Positions 1-12,944 are shown, counted from the first letter of the stretch. The stretch: 64,000 nt of DNA from Sclerodactyla briareus (GCA_026419785.1 JAODTK010003943.1:143644-207643); one strand, 5' to 3'. Notes: generated by a model from the letters alone, not told the origin. Numbers and translations are program-made.

Positions 1-550
1 TTTCGTTTGAACGCAGGTGTTATTCGTAGGTGGCGAAATTACTCCAATATTGCAGGAAATGGTCATACCGGTCCATAATGCTGCATGCACAAAATAGTTG
101 ATGTGTCATAGTCTTCAAAAAGTGTAACAAGAACGCAAGTACGCATAGTAATTCCTTGTTGAATATCCAACTTCTGTAACAAAAGGAGACTTTCAAGATC
201 ACCTAATATCTGAACAATATACTAAGCAGGCAAGTAGCAGAATAATTAACTTACCACAACCAACACGTCCGGATTGTGCTGTCAAGTGGAGTGTCAAGTA
301 ACACGTTCCTTTCTTTTGTCATTTCTTGGTCATTACCTACATACAAATAATAACTTGTGCCTATAATCCCTACTTTCCCGAAATGGTGCGGGTTCTAACT
401 GCTTATGCTGGTAATGAGCAATCACAAAACACTGTTGGATACTATATGTATTATTCAAAAGCTAGGTTCACTCCAGGATTGAAAACAATATGGCAAAAGT
501 TGATGATTGTCAATGTCTAATACCAAGCCATATATTGAGTGGTACATGAA
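1..550. other. Unassigned AT-rich sequence
   Basis: No gene, RNA or clear repeat recognised. Short open frames at 326-520 and 507-710 run into the repeat that starts near 551 and look fortuitous. Confidence 0.5.
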
Positions 551-1560
551 AAGTCCAGTCAACTCCGATAGTAGCCACACAGACGAGCAGAACTTCCTCT
601 ACGCTATTCCTCTGGGATGTTTCAGTGCCGAGTCGATGTCGAACAAGAAATTTAACAGTGTTTTGAAGCTGTTTCACTCTTTCACAAAGGACATAACTGG
701 CGTGTCATAGAAGTTAGTACACGTAATTGACTTATTGGTTTGTTGCAACACGACGAGTCTGGTCGTTACGAAGAACTGACCAAGAAGGTCACACGGTCAT
801 TAGGTCAAATGAGGTCGAAGGGTGAAAGGAAGTCAAAGAGGTCACTAGATGTAGTTTGCACAGACGAACAAAATTCTCCATTACGCTAACCCCCTAAAAT
901 GTTTGTTACGAAGATATATAAAGATTTGAAATTGATTAGTGTTTTAGAGGCTGTTTTACCTTTTTACAGAAGACACAGCTTGTGATAGCAGTGTTTTAGT
1001 ACGGCAGTGCAATTGATATATGGTCTGTTGCAACAAGACGAGTCTGGTCGCACAAAAAATTGAAACCAAAGGTCACAAGGTCATTAGAGCAAATGAGGTC
1101 AAAGCAGGTCAACAGATGTAGTTCACCTAGACGAACGAAACTTTGCATTACAAAATTGCTCTGAAATGTTTCGTCGCCAAGATATAGGAGGATTGCCTAT
1201 ATTGACCTTCAATGACTGACCTGACACAAAAAACAACAGGGTTCATCCTTATTATATGTGCAACCCACATACCTAGAAGAACTTAATAGAACCTTGCCTT
1301 CATTAATATCGTTTGCTGACAAGTTTTTAACTCTGCCCTCGTGACCTTGACTGACCTTGAACTGGCACTAAAAACAATGGGGTTTAATTCCTCTCCACAT
1401 GAGCAACCCACGGCCTGATTTGAACTTGATACCTGTTTGCGTTCGTTAAAATATCGTGCTGACAAGGGATGGCACACATACACACAGAACCAGACACACT
1501 ACGCACGGACCTGACTGCATAGATTCCTTTTGCCTTTGGCAAGGAATCAAAAAAGCAGAG
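551..1560 (+). repeat. Tandem ~280-bp repeat with hairpin-terminated end
   Basis: Three direct copies start at about 551, 830 and 1104. Landmarks recur in register: TTGCAACAMGACGAGTCTGG at 740 and 1025, and an AGACGARCARAAYTYTCC-like segment at 581, 862 and, more diverged, about 1131. A second pair of modules (1200-1275 and 1340-1415) shares a TGACCTG/CAACCCAC core. The block ends in a CACACATACACACAG stretch and the hairpin at 1522-1548. The layout (internal direct modules, CA-rich stretch, terminal hairpin, A-rich end) suggests the end of a non-autonomous mobile element. The family is not identified. Confidence 0.6.
1522..1548. repeat. Near-perfect hairpin closing the repeat
   Basis: GATTCCTT(T)TGCC, loop TTT, GGCAAGGAATC. 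The arms are complementary over 11 bp with one extra T. An A-run follows directly. It probably marks the 3' end of the preceding element. Confidence 0.7.
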
Positions 1561-1724
1561 AAGACAGTAAAGTAAAGAGGCATCAGTGCTGTTTTTGGGA
1601 GGGGACGACCTAGTTCACCCTAACTACGCCACTGGTTGTCACACACTTTCTGTCTGGTTTTGCAATGGCATGGTACCACTTTTTCGTGAAAGGAATTCGG
1701 TTTATATTATGTCTTCCCTCGCTA

Positions 1725-4700
1725 GGATTCTTTACCACTGCATTGCAGTGGGGGGATCGGGGTTCTTCCGCTCGATTCTGTACCATCGCATTGTAATGTG
1801 AGGACCGGGGCTCTCCCACGCGATTCTCTACCACATAATGTGATGGTGAGGATCGGGGCTCTCCCACGCGATTTTATACCACCATAATGTGATGGTGAGG
1901 ACCGGACTCTCCCACGCGATTTTCTACCACCATATGTGATGGTGAGGACCGGGGCTCTCCCAAGCGATTCTCTACACCATATTGTAATGGTGAGGATCGG
2001 GGCTCTCCCACGCGATTTTCTACCACCATATGTGATGGTGAGGACGGGGCTCTCCCACGCGCTTCTCTACCACCATATGTAATGGTGAGGACCGGGACAC
2101 TCTCACGCGATTCTCCACGACCATATTGTAATGGTGAGGACCGGGACGCTCCCACGCGATTCTCCACGACCATATTGTAATGGTGGGACCGGGACTCTCC
2201 CACGCGATTTTCTACCACCATAATGTGATGGTTGAGGACCGGACTCTCCCACGCGATTCTCCACCACCATATTGTAATGGGAGGACCGGACTCTCCCACG
2301 CCGATTCTCTACCACCATAATGTGATGGTGAGGACCGGGAGTCTCCCACGCGATTCTCCACGACCATATTGTAATGGTGAGACCGGGGCTCTCCCCCGCG
2401 ATTCTCTACCACCATATTGTAATGGTGAGGACCGGGAGTCTCCCACGCGATTCTCCACCACTATATTGTAATGGTGAGGACCGAGACTCTCCCACGCGTT
2501 CTCTACCAACCATAATGTGATGGTGAGGACCGGGACACTCCTACGCAATTCTCTACCACCATAATGTGATGGTGAGGACCGGGACACTCCTACGCGATTC
2601 TCATCACCATATTGTAATGGTGAGGACCGGGAAGCTCCCACGCGATTCTCCACGACCATATTGTAATGGTGAGGACCGCGGCTCTCCCACGCGATTCTCT
2701 ACCATCATATTGTAATGGTGAGACCGGGGCTCTCCACGCGATCTCTACCACCATAATGTGATGGTGAGGACGGGACGCTCCACGCGATTCTCTACCACCA
2801 TATTGTTATGGTGAGGACCTGGACTCTCCCACGCGATCTCTACCACCATAAGTGATGGTGAGGACGGGACTCTCCCACGCGATTTTCTACCCCATAATGT
2901 GATGGTGAGGACCGGGACATTCCCACGTGATTTTCTACCACCATATTGTAATGGTGAGGACCGGGCCTCTCCCACGCGATTCTCCACCACCATATTGTAA
3001 TGGTGAGGACCGGGCCTCTCCCACGCGATTCTCTAACACCATTAATGTGATGGTGAGGACCGGGACACTCTCACGCGATTCTCCACCACCATAATGTGAT
3101 GGTGAGGACGGGACACTCTCACGCGATTCTCCACCACCATATTGTAAGGGTGAGGACCGGGGAGCTCCCACGCGATTTTCCACGACCAGATTGTAATGGT
3201 GAGGACCGGGCCTCTCCCACGCGATTCTCTACCATCATATTGTAATGGTCGAGGAACGGGGCTCTCCCACGCGATTCTCTACCATCATAATGTGATGGTG
3301 AGGACCGGGCCTCTCCCACGCGATTCTCTAAAACCATATTGTAATGGTGAGGACCGGGGCTCTTCCCACGCGATTCTCTACCACCATATTGTGATGGTGA
3401 GGACGGGACTCTCCCACGCGATTTTCTACCACCATATTGTAAGGGTGAGGACCGGGGCTCTCCCAGCGATTTTCTCCACCACTATATCGTAATGGTGAGG
3501 ACCGGGCCTCTCCCACGCGATTCTCTACCACCATATGTGATGGTGAGGACGGGGCTCTCCCCACGCAATTTTCTACCACCATATTGTAAGGGTGAGGACC
3601 GGGGCTCTCCCACGCGATTTTCTACCACCATAATTGATGGTGAGGACCGGGACTCTCCCACGCGATTCTCTACCATCATAATGTGATGGTGAGGACGGGG
3701 CTCTCCCCACGCAATTCTCTACCCCATATTGTAATGGTGAGGACCTGGACTCTCCCACGCGATTTTCTACCACCATAATGTGATGGTGAGGACCGGGACA
3801 CTCCTACGCGATTTTCTACCACCATAATGTGATGGTGAGGACCGGACTCTCCCACGCGATTTTCTACCACCATATTGTAATGTGAGGACCGGGGCTCTCC
3901 CACGCGATTCTCTACCACCATAATTGATGGTGAGGACCGAGACTCTCCACGCGATTTTCTACCACCATATGTAATGGTGAGGACGGGGCTCTCCCACGCG
4001 ATTCTCCACCACCATAATGTAATGGTGAGGACCGGGACTCTCCCACGCGATTTTCTACCACATAATGTGATGGTTGAGGACCGGACTCTCCCACGCGATT
4101 TTCTACCACCATATTGTAAGGGTGAGGACCGGGGCTCTCCCACGCGCTTCTTTCTACCACCATAATATGATGGTGAGGACCGAGACTCTCCCACGCGATT
4201 TTCTACCACCATATTGTAATGGTGAGGACCGGGCCTCTCCCACGCGATTTTCTACCACCATAATGTGATGGTAAGGACCGGGGCTCTCCCCACGCAATTC
4301 TCTACCACCTATTGTAATGGTGAGGACGGGGCTCTCCCACGCGATTCTCTACCACCATAATGTGATGTGAGGACCGGACTCTCCCACGCCGATTCTCTAC
4401 CACCATAATGTTATGGTGAGGACCGGACTCTCCCACGCCGATTCTCTACCACCATATTGTAATGGTGAGGATCGGGGCTCTCCCACGCGATTCTCTACCA
4501 CCATTAATGTGATGGTGAGGACCGGGGCTCTCCCCACGCAATTTTCTACCACCATATTGTAATGTGAGGACCGGGGCTCTCCCACGCGATTTTCTACCAC
4601 CATAATGTTATGGTGAGGACCGGACTCTCCCACGCGATTCTCTACCACATAATGTGATGGTGAGACCGGGGCTCTCCCCACGCAATTCTCCACCACTATA

Positions 4701-4897
4701 TCGTAATGGTGAGGACCGGGCCTCTCCCACGCGATTCTCCACGACCATATTGTAATGGTGTGGACTGGCTCTCCCACACGATTTTCTACCACCTAATGTG
4801 ATGGTGAGGACGGGACTCTCCCACGCGATTCTCTACCACCATATTGTAAGGGTGAGGACCGGACTCTCCCACGCGATTCTCTACCACCATATTGTGA
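1725..4897. repeat. Minisatellite, ~49-bp period, about 64 units
   Basis: A continuous tandem array. The consensus unit reads about CCACCATAATGTGATGGTG, then AGGACCGGGACTCTCCC, then ACGCGATTCTCTA. Units run about 47-50 bp, many differing by single-base insertions or deletions. Each holds a small inverted repeat CACCAT...ATGGTG around a 6-base loop in two recurrent forms (ATTGTA or AATGTG). A CGCG site recurs in each unit. Because 49 is not a multiple of three, each strand shows long but meaningless open frames that rotate through all three phases (for example minus-strand M-V-V-E-N-R-V-G-E repeats). The array starts with diverged units near 1725 and stops abruptly near 4897. Confidence 0.97.
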
Positions 4898-6845
4898 GCC
4901 GGGTCTCCAACACGATAAGCTCCATTACTGCAGAACAGCTGCATGTTCTACTAGGTGGAGATATCCTTGTCGCAGACGTCACCGTCATGAAATCTATAGC
5001 TTCTTAATGGCGAAGAAGCAATGGCGACTTTCGCACTTGTACATGCACGATGGAAAATCGTTTCGATTTATTCGACATTGATACGCTATATCGTCACAAT
5101 AATATGAAATGCGATATATTGCGAGACGATTTTTGCTTCAATTAAACGGCTTCGTCGATTATTCGCTGGGTGTGTGGACGATAATGCGTTTTAATGCGGG
5201 AATTGTCGGTGCTGAATGTCATATCACCACGCCATCGAAATCGGTCGACTGAAGAAACCTTAAATATTAATCCATGTCGCAGTTTCCATTTTACAAGGGG
5301 AGGGAGGTAACTGTACCCTCGCAAAAAAGGTATGTTCCCCTTACTGATGCCTATAGGCAACATTTGCCAATGTTTGTTTCTTATATTGTAAATATTGTAT
5401 ACGCAATTCAACCTATGATTGAGGCTAGGCTCTCATGAGCGCGGATGCATTATGCGGTTCAATGTGAAAATTGCATTTTTAAGAAGGAGAATATGCATTT
5501 AATTAAGAAATAAACTCACTGTATGATGATGCGGGCAGACCATGAAAATGCAAGAGCTCATGTATATGTTACTAGCTTTATGAAAAGGATATTGCATGGA
5601 ATCCATTTACGGTAATAGGCGGTATCAATGCTGTATTGGTCCACGCGTTCATTTTTCCGATTCCGTTTTTAATTCCTTACCATTTCGATGAATTGCTGTC
5701 TCTATGGAACCAATCTCTCTCCCTCTCTGTGCTCACCAGATACAGTATATCCAGACGGTTTTCCAGTCTGTGCTGTCGTGAATTTGACATTTCTGAAGTC
5801 GAAAACGCATTCGGCATACGCACCTTTGGAAACTGACATTAATCAGACGGACGGCAACCAGGCTTTTGCTATAGATTACATTGCCTTTGCGGTATTGTAC
5901 TGTGGTTTCTTTACACTACGGGCGCTTTTCACAGAGCACCAACACAATGAAATCATCTCCTATTCCTCATCTGCTGTATGACATGTAATTCACCCGCATT
6001 GATCTCCGGCTGCAAATTAGGTTGTTGACCAAGGGCTGAAAATTACTGCAATGGCTCTTCACCGAATCCTATCATTGGGCTTCACGCAACTACCTGGATT
6101 CCCATCAATATCCCACACTGAAAAATCTGGTGACACCCTATGGAATACATCACACATCTATTAACTCGCCTGTCTCTCGGGTGAATGCACAGTTGTACGA
6201 TCGTATATATGATATATTTATTCTCCCCACTCACCCCCACCACTCACCGGCCTGATGCGGCCTCTGTATGTCTAGTCTCATTCAAAGTTAGACATACATG
6301 TAACCTAGCTCCTAATGTAAATAATGTGTGAAATAAAGCCCAGTTCGTGGTGTTAAGTGCACATGCTCACTACTTAACAGCTCGGGGGCATAGAGGAGAT
6401 TCCACCCATAGCAATGTCGTTACAGCTCATTTTTAATCTGTCACCACTATTTGAAAACCCGACCAATTCATCCTGTTGTTTTCAGATGTTATTGTTTAAT
6501 AGTATGCGGTGAAAACTCTGGTGAAGTTTCGTATTGGCGTCTGTTTTGGGTATTTCGGCAGTGGAGTTTCGAAAGATCGTTCTGCTCACCGTATGTTCAA
6601 CGCCGAACTGTTGTCGTTCCCTCGTGACCTCTGACACACTATCGGCATCATCTCATTAAACTGTAACTCCGAACTGGCTTATAGATAGTAATATTGCTTC
6701 GCCTTCCTGACTGTTTCCTTGTCTTACAATGAACGACATTGAAACCAGCAATCGGTTCTGAGATTTCCCAGATACTTCTTGTAATGAGTAGGTGTTGATA
6801 AACACATCACTGATACTGATAACGGGAGCGAACCAACGCTGCCTT
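4898..6845. other. Unassigned intergenic sequence
   Basis: No gene, RNA or repeat recognised between the minisatellite and the G-run repeat. Open frames here (up to 97 codons at 5688-5981) have no domain signature. Confidence 0.5.
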
Positions 6846-7035
6846 GAGGCATGGGCGTCGATCTGTTTTGGAAAGTGGGGGGGGGGGGGGGGGGGGGGGG
6901 GCCATCGAAGTGCAATTGCCACCTAAGCGGAGCGGCACCATCAGTTGGCGCGAAGCGTGCAAAAAAAATTCCAGCTTTTCATACCCTCTAGACCGCCGGA
7001 AACGGCACTTGTCAGGCTCGATAGCCTCCATCTAC
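6846..7035 (+). repeat. G-run-associated dispersed repeat copy
   Basis: Begins TGGGCGTCGATC, then a run of 25 G (6877-6901), then GCGCGAAGCGTGCAAAAAAAA and a segment containing AGACCGCCGGAAACGGCAC. The second half resembles 43970-44040 (GGCGCGGAGCGGTCC, AAATTTGAG, AGACCCCTGG, GGAAATGCACT). The first half recurs at 10740-10780 (minus strand) and 38040-38080. Probably a non-autonomous element family. Confidence 0.5.
6877..6901 (+). repeat. Homopolymer G25
   Basis: An uninterrupted run of 25 guanines. It creates glycine or proline runs in artefactual open frames on both strands. Its exact length is likely to be unreliable in any assembly. Confidence 0.95.
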
Positions 7036-7179
7036 ATGTGTGATTTGAGCAAAAGACAAACCAAAAGTTTGGCCTGTGCAAACTAAGATGATTCATCGCA
7101 TATCACACATGGTATATTTTTATTACCTCTCTACTCTGGCTTGTTTCGTGGGATCCAGGGGTCTACGGAACGGTCCCTT

Positions 7180-8430
7180 GTGGAATCGAAGGGAAAATAC
7201 ATAAGCGTACGGAACCATTCCAATTTGGGGGTCAGAAAAAAATTGCCCCGAATTTTCAGTCATCGGAAAGTACAGCGAAGCGCGCGATTTTTTTCTTTTA
7301 TGGGTGAAAAAATTCAGGCATTTTTTCACTTGCCTGTTTTTCTTCCCCAATTTTCCATGTGAATTGCCCGGATTTTTTCATATCAGAAAAATTGAGGGAA
7401 GGGGTCGTCTCCCCCAAAGTCTCTGAAATTATTTGGGTGAACAAGAGTATCGAAGAATTACATCGCGCATATTACAACGCCCTGTAGGAAAAAACGCATG
7501 GATCGAAATACTTGAAAATTTATGCACTAGTTTAAAATTCGGGAACTCCTAAGAAACATGGGTAATCCTTCGACTTTGGCTCTAGTGGGGTCCAGATATC
7601 CACTGGGATCCGCACGGGAATTATATTAGTGGACTGAAGACAATTTTCAAAAATTGAATCAGTTTAGACGATCATCAAATTTTGATTATCACTGTGAACA
7701 ACCGCACACTCTCTATAATGAAAATGATTCAGGTGCACGGTACACGTTCACAGGTTCAGTAAAGTAGGGCAAATAAACTCACCCATATCAAAAAGGTTAA
7801 TGGATTCATTGCAGTTTAAGGCCAACAACGCGATGAATCAGTACTGAAGCGCGCATTTTTTTCGTGTGTTTTGGAATATTTAATTAGCAAAATTTGGCCA
7901 CCAAATTCATATTGAAAAACTTTCATTTTCACTTTGCCCAAATTTCTTCCATTATTTCTCGGACTTTTGGTATTTTTCATTAGTGTTTTCATTCTCAAAA
8001 TTTCCTGTAACCCCCGACCAAATCTCGGATATTATGACTGATTTGCCCCTGTTCCCTGTACTCATCCGTGATATACTTAATCATCTTACTATATTGGGCG
8101 TAGATTTACATGACAACCTAACTTCGGGTTTTTAAAATCCCTCACATGCCCGAGTTGCGTAAATGTTTGCCAATTAGCGATATGGGGTCCGAAAGGAAAA
8201 AAAAATGCTAATGAGCTGGCATAGGCGTACGGGCTTCTTCTAATTTAGGCAGAAAATATTTTGCTAAATAGAACGACAGAAAAACAGCCCTGTTCGGGCA
8301 TTCGATTGAAAATTCAGGCCAGTCAGCAGACATTTTGAGCATTTCATTCACTTTGGCCTTGTCTTTTCCCAATTTCCCCCGAATTATTGTCATTTTTTTG
8401 CCCGAATTTCTCATCTCAGAACAACTTTGC
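7180..8430 (+). repeat. Three decayed copies of one AT-rich repeat
   Basis: Copies at about 7180-7400, 7840-8010 and 8215-8430 share landmarks in order: GCGTACGG, a GAAAATTCAGGC-like block, TTTCACTTTGGCC/TTTCACTTGCC, CCCAATTT(C)C and CCCGAATTTTCTCAT-like end. The middle copy lacks the first landmark. Divergence is high. No coding potential. Confidence 0.45.
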
Positions 8431-10690
8431 GCTCTTTGATGGGCTACGCGATTTGGTAAGTCTGAGCAAGAAATCAAAGCAGTTTGGATTTAAAGTAGTA
8501 AATGTGAACAAACTATGTAGCCTAGTTACTCTGTCCAGGACTGTGGCGTAACTTTTATGATTTATTGGGTGGATGGTATTTTCGCCCTGCGGAATTAGTG
8601 AGTGCCATGTGATTTCATGTTGCAAGAGTACAACTTTAAATCTGTCACTGAGGTCTGAATTTATTTTTCACTCTGTCGGCACCAGTGACGTAAGACATTT
8701 CTGACTAGGCGACGCGGGCTAAAATTTATTAGAACCCTGTGAGAGGGGTCTCCGGGTTTACCCGTCGCCTTGAGAAAATTTTTGGCTTTAGGTGCAAAAA
8801 AAAAAAAATCCATGCTCTAAAATGTGATTTTCTTGTCCCAAAATGTGCTGACCTCCAAGGACAAGTAAATTCTTTCTTGTGGTTATTGGTCTGAATCCTA
8901 CCTCCATGGGACCACCGAATGTCTTCAGTTGGGGTCTATAGGTGAAAAGGTCTGGAAGTCAGACCGGTAAACCATTTAGGGAACCCAGGTTATACATTTT
9001 TGTTTTGCCTCGTACCCGTTTTTTTCACGGAAAATTTGATGCTGAAATCACAAAAAGTGGATGAATTTTGTTGCATTCCATGAAGGTAGAACACACAAAG
9101 TCGAAGGTGCTAGTTTCGCACCGTGTCCTGGTATAGGCCTATGATTAAAAAAATGTTCTCATTTGTGCTAGAATTACACATTTCTTGCCTGGGTTTTGGT
9201 AACAAAATTCTATTCATCCTATATAGCGCAATATACAATGTAGGAAATATCTCGACGCGCTCCACAATTTTTTTGCCGTCTCGTTTCGGACCATGGGCCA
9301 CGAAGTGTTTTTGTTGAAATTGAAGGACAAGATATATATTGTTCAAATTGGAGTGCATCGTAGATCGATGCCTTAAGCTGGACTAGGAATGCTAGGTCCG
9401 GAAGCTATTTGAAAATATAGTCCCGAGAGTTACAAAATTGCACTCAAGAAAATATTTTGCACGGAATCTCATAGCTATCGTGCACGTGGTCTACGATACT
9501 GACAGCGGAACAACTATCAGGATACCGAACGTACGAAATTCTTGCATTTTATTTCTTGGACATCGATTTAAAGATGGGAGGGTCGGGGAGACGGGAGGGG
9601 TCGCTACTTCCGGCCCTGATAAGGCCCTATATTTGTTGCGCCTCATTTCAGTTGCGAATATGTTTTTTCAACTCAAATGTTAGTAATTAATATAGCCTAA
9701 TAGTGATGAATTTCAATATTTGTGTTATTTCTGCCAGATTTGCTGTGCAAAATATAGGGTTTCGCCCTGGCAAAGTCACATTTTCGTGAGTTGGAGGAGT
9801 AGACACCCCTTAACCGGCCCCTTGAGTTCCGCCGCTATGTCAAGACAGCTTAAGTGAAGAGTGTGATTGGCACGGTGCATTGTGATAATTTATGGAATGA
9901 TTCTAATTTTGACTTCGAAGATTCTCGGCTGTTATTGATATAAGCATAACACATAGGTAAACATGTTGTTGAGGGAGTCATGCAGCCACGAAAATGACAC
10001 TCTTGTTGAAAGTAATACGATGTTTCGCCGGGAACAATGTGAAAAAATAAGTATGTTAAAAGACTGAAGGAGTATGAAGGGAGCAAAATATCTTCCAGGC
10101 AGCGCCTATTCAATTTATATGTACCGTATATTGGTCTCCGGAAATTTTGACTAAAAGCACAACGTCCAAACTTGACGAGATTAATAAGCTTTTGCTCATT
10201 CATCGGGCTTTCGGACCAATAGAAATCGCAAATCTGCTGACACTGTGGGGCAATTATTCACTTTGGCAGGTTGTCTGCCTGAATTGTGCCTATTATTTGC
10301 CTAAGCGGTTGTTCCTCGATCTGCAAACTTGCTTTAACTTCCATAATGTGTTGGAGCAGTCTGATCTGACTCCTCATCCGCCTCGTATGCCAACGCCGCC
10401 TTCGTGTTATAATAAATGGACATTTTATTGTTGAATTCGACCTTATTTCTTAGAAAAATAGAATAGTCTCACTTATGTTTCTGGGTGAGAAAACTTGCAT
10501 AAAGGCTTCATTCGCCAGATATGACTCAAGATGCATACTTACAACTATAGAAACAGGAGGCACAGATGGTCTGCGCGCGTTAGGCGCGCGGAAATTTTGG
10601 ACAATCAGGTTCGGAATAAAGGCGAATGTGGCTTGTGAGGACTGTTCTCAATATTTTATTCCCACACAGACACTTAGCGAATAAGTGTAA
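8431..10690. other. Unassigned sequence
   Basis: AT-rich with short homopolymers. No gene or RNA recognised. A 117-codon minus-strand open frame at 9850-10203 has no recognisable domain. Confidence 0.45.
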
Positions 10691-10800
10691 GGGGGGGGGA
10701 AATTTGGTATGATGTTACCCCACTTCGAAAAGTGGGAGGGGAGGTGATCCCCCTGTCCCCCCCCCCCCAGGATCGACGCCATTGCCTTGAGGTCATCGCC
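10691..10800 (-). repeat. G-run-associated repeat end, reverse orientation
   Basis: Read on the minus strand it gives GGCAATGGCGTCGATCCTG followed by 12-13 G and further G-rich blocks, the same junction as at 6850 and 38043. Confidence 0.5.
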
Positions 10801-10884
10801 CCACGCCTTGTGCGCGGTCACCGCAGAGGACGTCGAACATGACTGTGAGATGTCGGAAACAGGCTGAGATTCATAAATGCGTTG

Positions 10885-11450
10885 CAGCGTGTCCGGGCCG
10901 GCGCATGTGAAAATCGCCATGTTTACGAAAACGAACGTTTGTTCCAAAAGAGGAAAATACCATTGCATTATGCGAAAAAGACCAGAAAAGGCAGCAGCCC
11001 ATGCAAATTGCCGTTGCTTGGCTTTTAAGGAAGACCGGTTATGTGAAAGATCGCCAATTTACGTGAACCTAGCGGGGACCAGTGTTTGAATATGTCAAAA
11101 TTAGTTCGCAAAGTACATGATAATAGTAGTTCAAAAGAGGGCGGAAAGGGAGCAAATTATAAAAGGAAGGAAAACCAACACGGAATAAGCGGAAAGTAGG
11201 CATTTACCAATACGTATGCGATGGAGTATCACCGCGAATGAATTATATGGAATATCTTCAATATGCATTGGCTGCTGCATTTTTATGGTCTTTATTAGTC
11301 CGGATGTGAAGATCACATAATTACGAAAATGAACGTTTGTTTCAGAGAGAAAACACTGCCAAGTTATGCGGAAATGCCCCTTAAAAATTCTGCAATCAGT
11401 CATGCATATTTCGTTTTTACTTGGCTTTTAAGGGAGATATCCCATATCAG
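10885..11450 (+). repeat. Dispersed repeat with internal direct duplication
   Basis: Two related blocks, about 10890-11040 and 11295-11440, share GTCCGG, ATGTGAA, TTACGAAAAYGAACGTTTGTT, a TTATGCGRAA segment and a CTTGGCTTTTAAGG end. The spacer at 11070-11300 matches 44945-45165: GGGRCCAGTGTTTG, CGTATGC, AGTATCACCGCGAATG, and GGCTGCTGCATTTTTATGGT. The element is therefore present at two loci in this window. Confidence 0.6.
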
Positions 11451-12105
11451 TCGCGGTTATACGCATCCGATACACATTCGCACATAGTCATGTCGCATAT
11501 CGGGTGTGGTTGTCTTTCATTTTTTAGTAGTTATTTTGGCCTCTGTGGAACCAATACCTACTTTGGAAAAACTAAATAGGAATATTAAGGACTCTGGCCC
11601 CTCGAGTTGACGGACGTTGGCGTTTTTCACATTACCTTATACAGTTTACGCATCTATGGAATCCCCGCACTAACGGTTAGCAAATTGCGCAAGGCGTGAG
11701 GCAAGCTTCAGCCTCCTGGCTCATGGTATCCGGAAGATTTATTCGGAACGGTGAGACTAACCTCAGTAACCAGCATTTACATTGGAATATTCGATGAAGA
11801 GCAGACGACATCTTCAATCGATTGTTCAAGAAGTAGTAACTGCAGGAAATGCATGACATATAGTTTCCTTGTAAAGGCGAATGATAATGTCGTGTGGGGA
11901 CAACCATGTCGGATAGAGGATCGAACCTAAGAGGGCCGGTAGGGGTACGTACATCCCCAGTCTACAGACCTGAAAATTATGTACCGTCTTTCGTCAGCGA
12001 CCATATACATGAATAGGACAATGTATATGATCTAGTATATAGTCGTGGGGAGTAGGCTATATACGGCCCTTGTAGTAGAAACGGTATGTAAGGGTTAGGG
12101 ACTAT
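11451..12105. other. Unassigned; possible weak B-box repeat near 11910
   Basis: Mostly featureless. AGAGGATCGAACCTAAGAGG (11916-11935) resembles the corresponding motif of the repeat at 35965, but the similarity soon fades. Confidence 0.3.
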
Positions 12106-12585
12106 ATGGACAAAATAATGTCAGAGGCTACTGAAGTACAGACACAGATATACGCCACAAGGCGCGCAAGGGTTTTGCGCGATCGTCATATCCGGAAAAA
12201 AAAACGCACTATGGCCGATGTGGTATCAGTGACGACTGTGCAAGTAAAATTCCGGTGCGATATCCAAGACGGGGTGGCCTTTCTGGGGTCAATGGGGTTT
12301 TATTGTTCCGGGGTATTTGCAAATAAGTCTCGTCGGTCGGCTGAGAGCAGGGCCCGGGGCAGGGGTTGGGCGTACAAGTCACACTCCTGCTCGATATCAT
12401 CTGAGCAGCAGTCGAGAAGAGAAGGCGAGTTTAATGGCAGAGATGATCGATGCGCCTTACTCCTGAATCCTGAACCCGTAAAATTGAAAGAGCAGGCAAT
12501 CGTAAACGTCTTGACAGCTGCGGGCAAATATGCCGTAGGGGTAGGATCAGTTAAACTGATAAGGGGAAACCTTTTGTATCCCTAA
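12106..12585 (+). CDS. Unidentified 159-codon open frame, coding status doubtful
   Basis: One of the longest single open frames outside repeats. It starts ATGGACAAAATAATG and is followed by TAA. The N-terminal third is basic, with RRARVLRDRHIRKKKR; the rest has no motif, signal peptide or membrane segment that I recognise. The region (12200-12530) is more GC-rich than its surroundings, and the opposite strand is also partly open (12300-12527, 12209-12400), so GC content alone may explain it. I see no convincing splice sites or homology. Confidence 0.15.
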   Translation: MDKIMSEATEVQTQIYATRRARVLRDRHIRKKKRTMADVVSVTTVQVKFRCDIQDGVAFLGSMGFYCSGVFANKSRRSAESRARGRGWAYKSHSCSISSEQQSRREGEFNGRDDRCALLLNPEPVKLKEQAIVNVLTAAGKYAVGVGSVKLIRGNLLYP

Positions 12586-12944
12586 CATGCACTCCCATAC
12601 CTCCCCCCACTAAACATCTCTCCTCTTGCTGTAGAAATCTCGATTATTGGTGTAAATCTGAACATAACACCATTGAAACGAACCAGTGCAGACTAAAATC
12701 CAACATGTGGAAACAATCCCTTTCTGGGTCACCAGCGCACAGAAACGAGAGGCGTGATGTGTTGACAGGCAAATCATCTTCCCCTGAGCAATGGGATTTA
12801 TTGTTGAACTAGGCTCTGTCACCTAGACCGGCGGAGCTAGATGAACAATATTGCTGCTTGCCTGCAGAGATAGGGAGTATTAATGGAACAACCCTCTCTC
12901 ACAGAGAGCTCAATGGGAAAATGGCTGCGGGTAAATTGGGTTTT
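12586..12944. other. Unassigned sequence
   Basis: No feature recognised apart from weak similarity of its right edge to the following dispersed repeat. Confidence 0.4.

Noticed and set aside
1874..4792. Many overlapping open frames with repeated M-V-V-E-N-R-V-G-E
   Set aside because: They lie wholly in the 49-bp minisatellite, occur in all frames and both strands, and arise because the unit has few stops.
1725..4897. Regular repeats resembling a CRISPR array
   Set aside because: There are no unique spacers; the full ~49-bp unit repeats without interruption, and the genome is eukaryotic.
6656..7086. Proline- and glycine-run frames
   Set aside because: Produced by the 25-base G-run.
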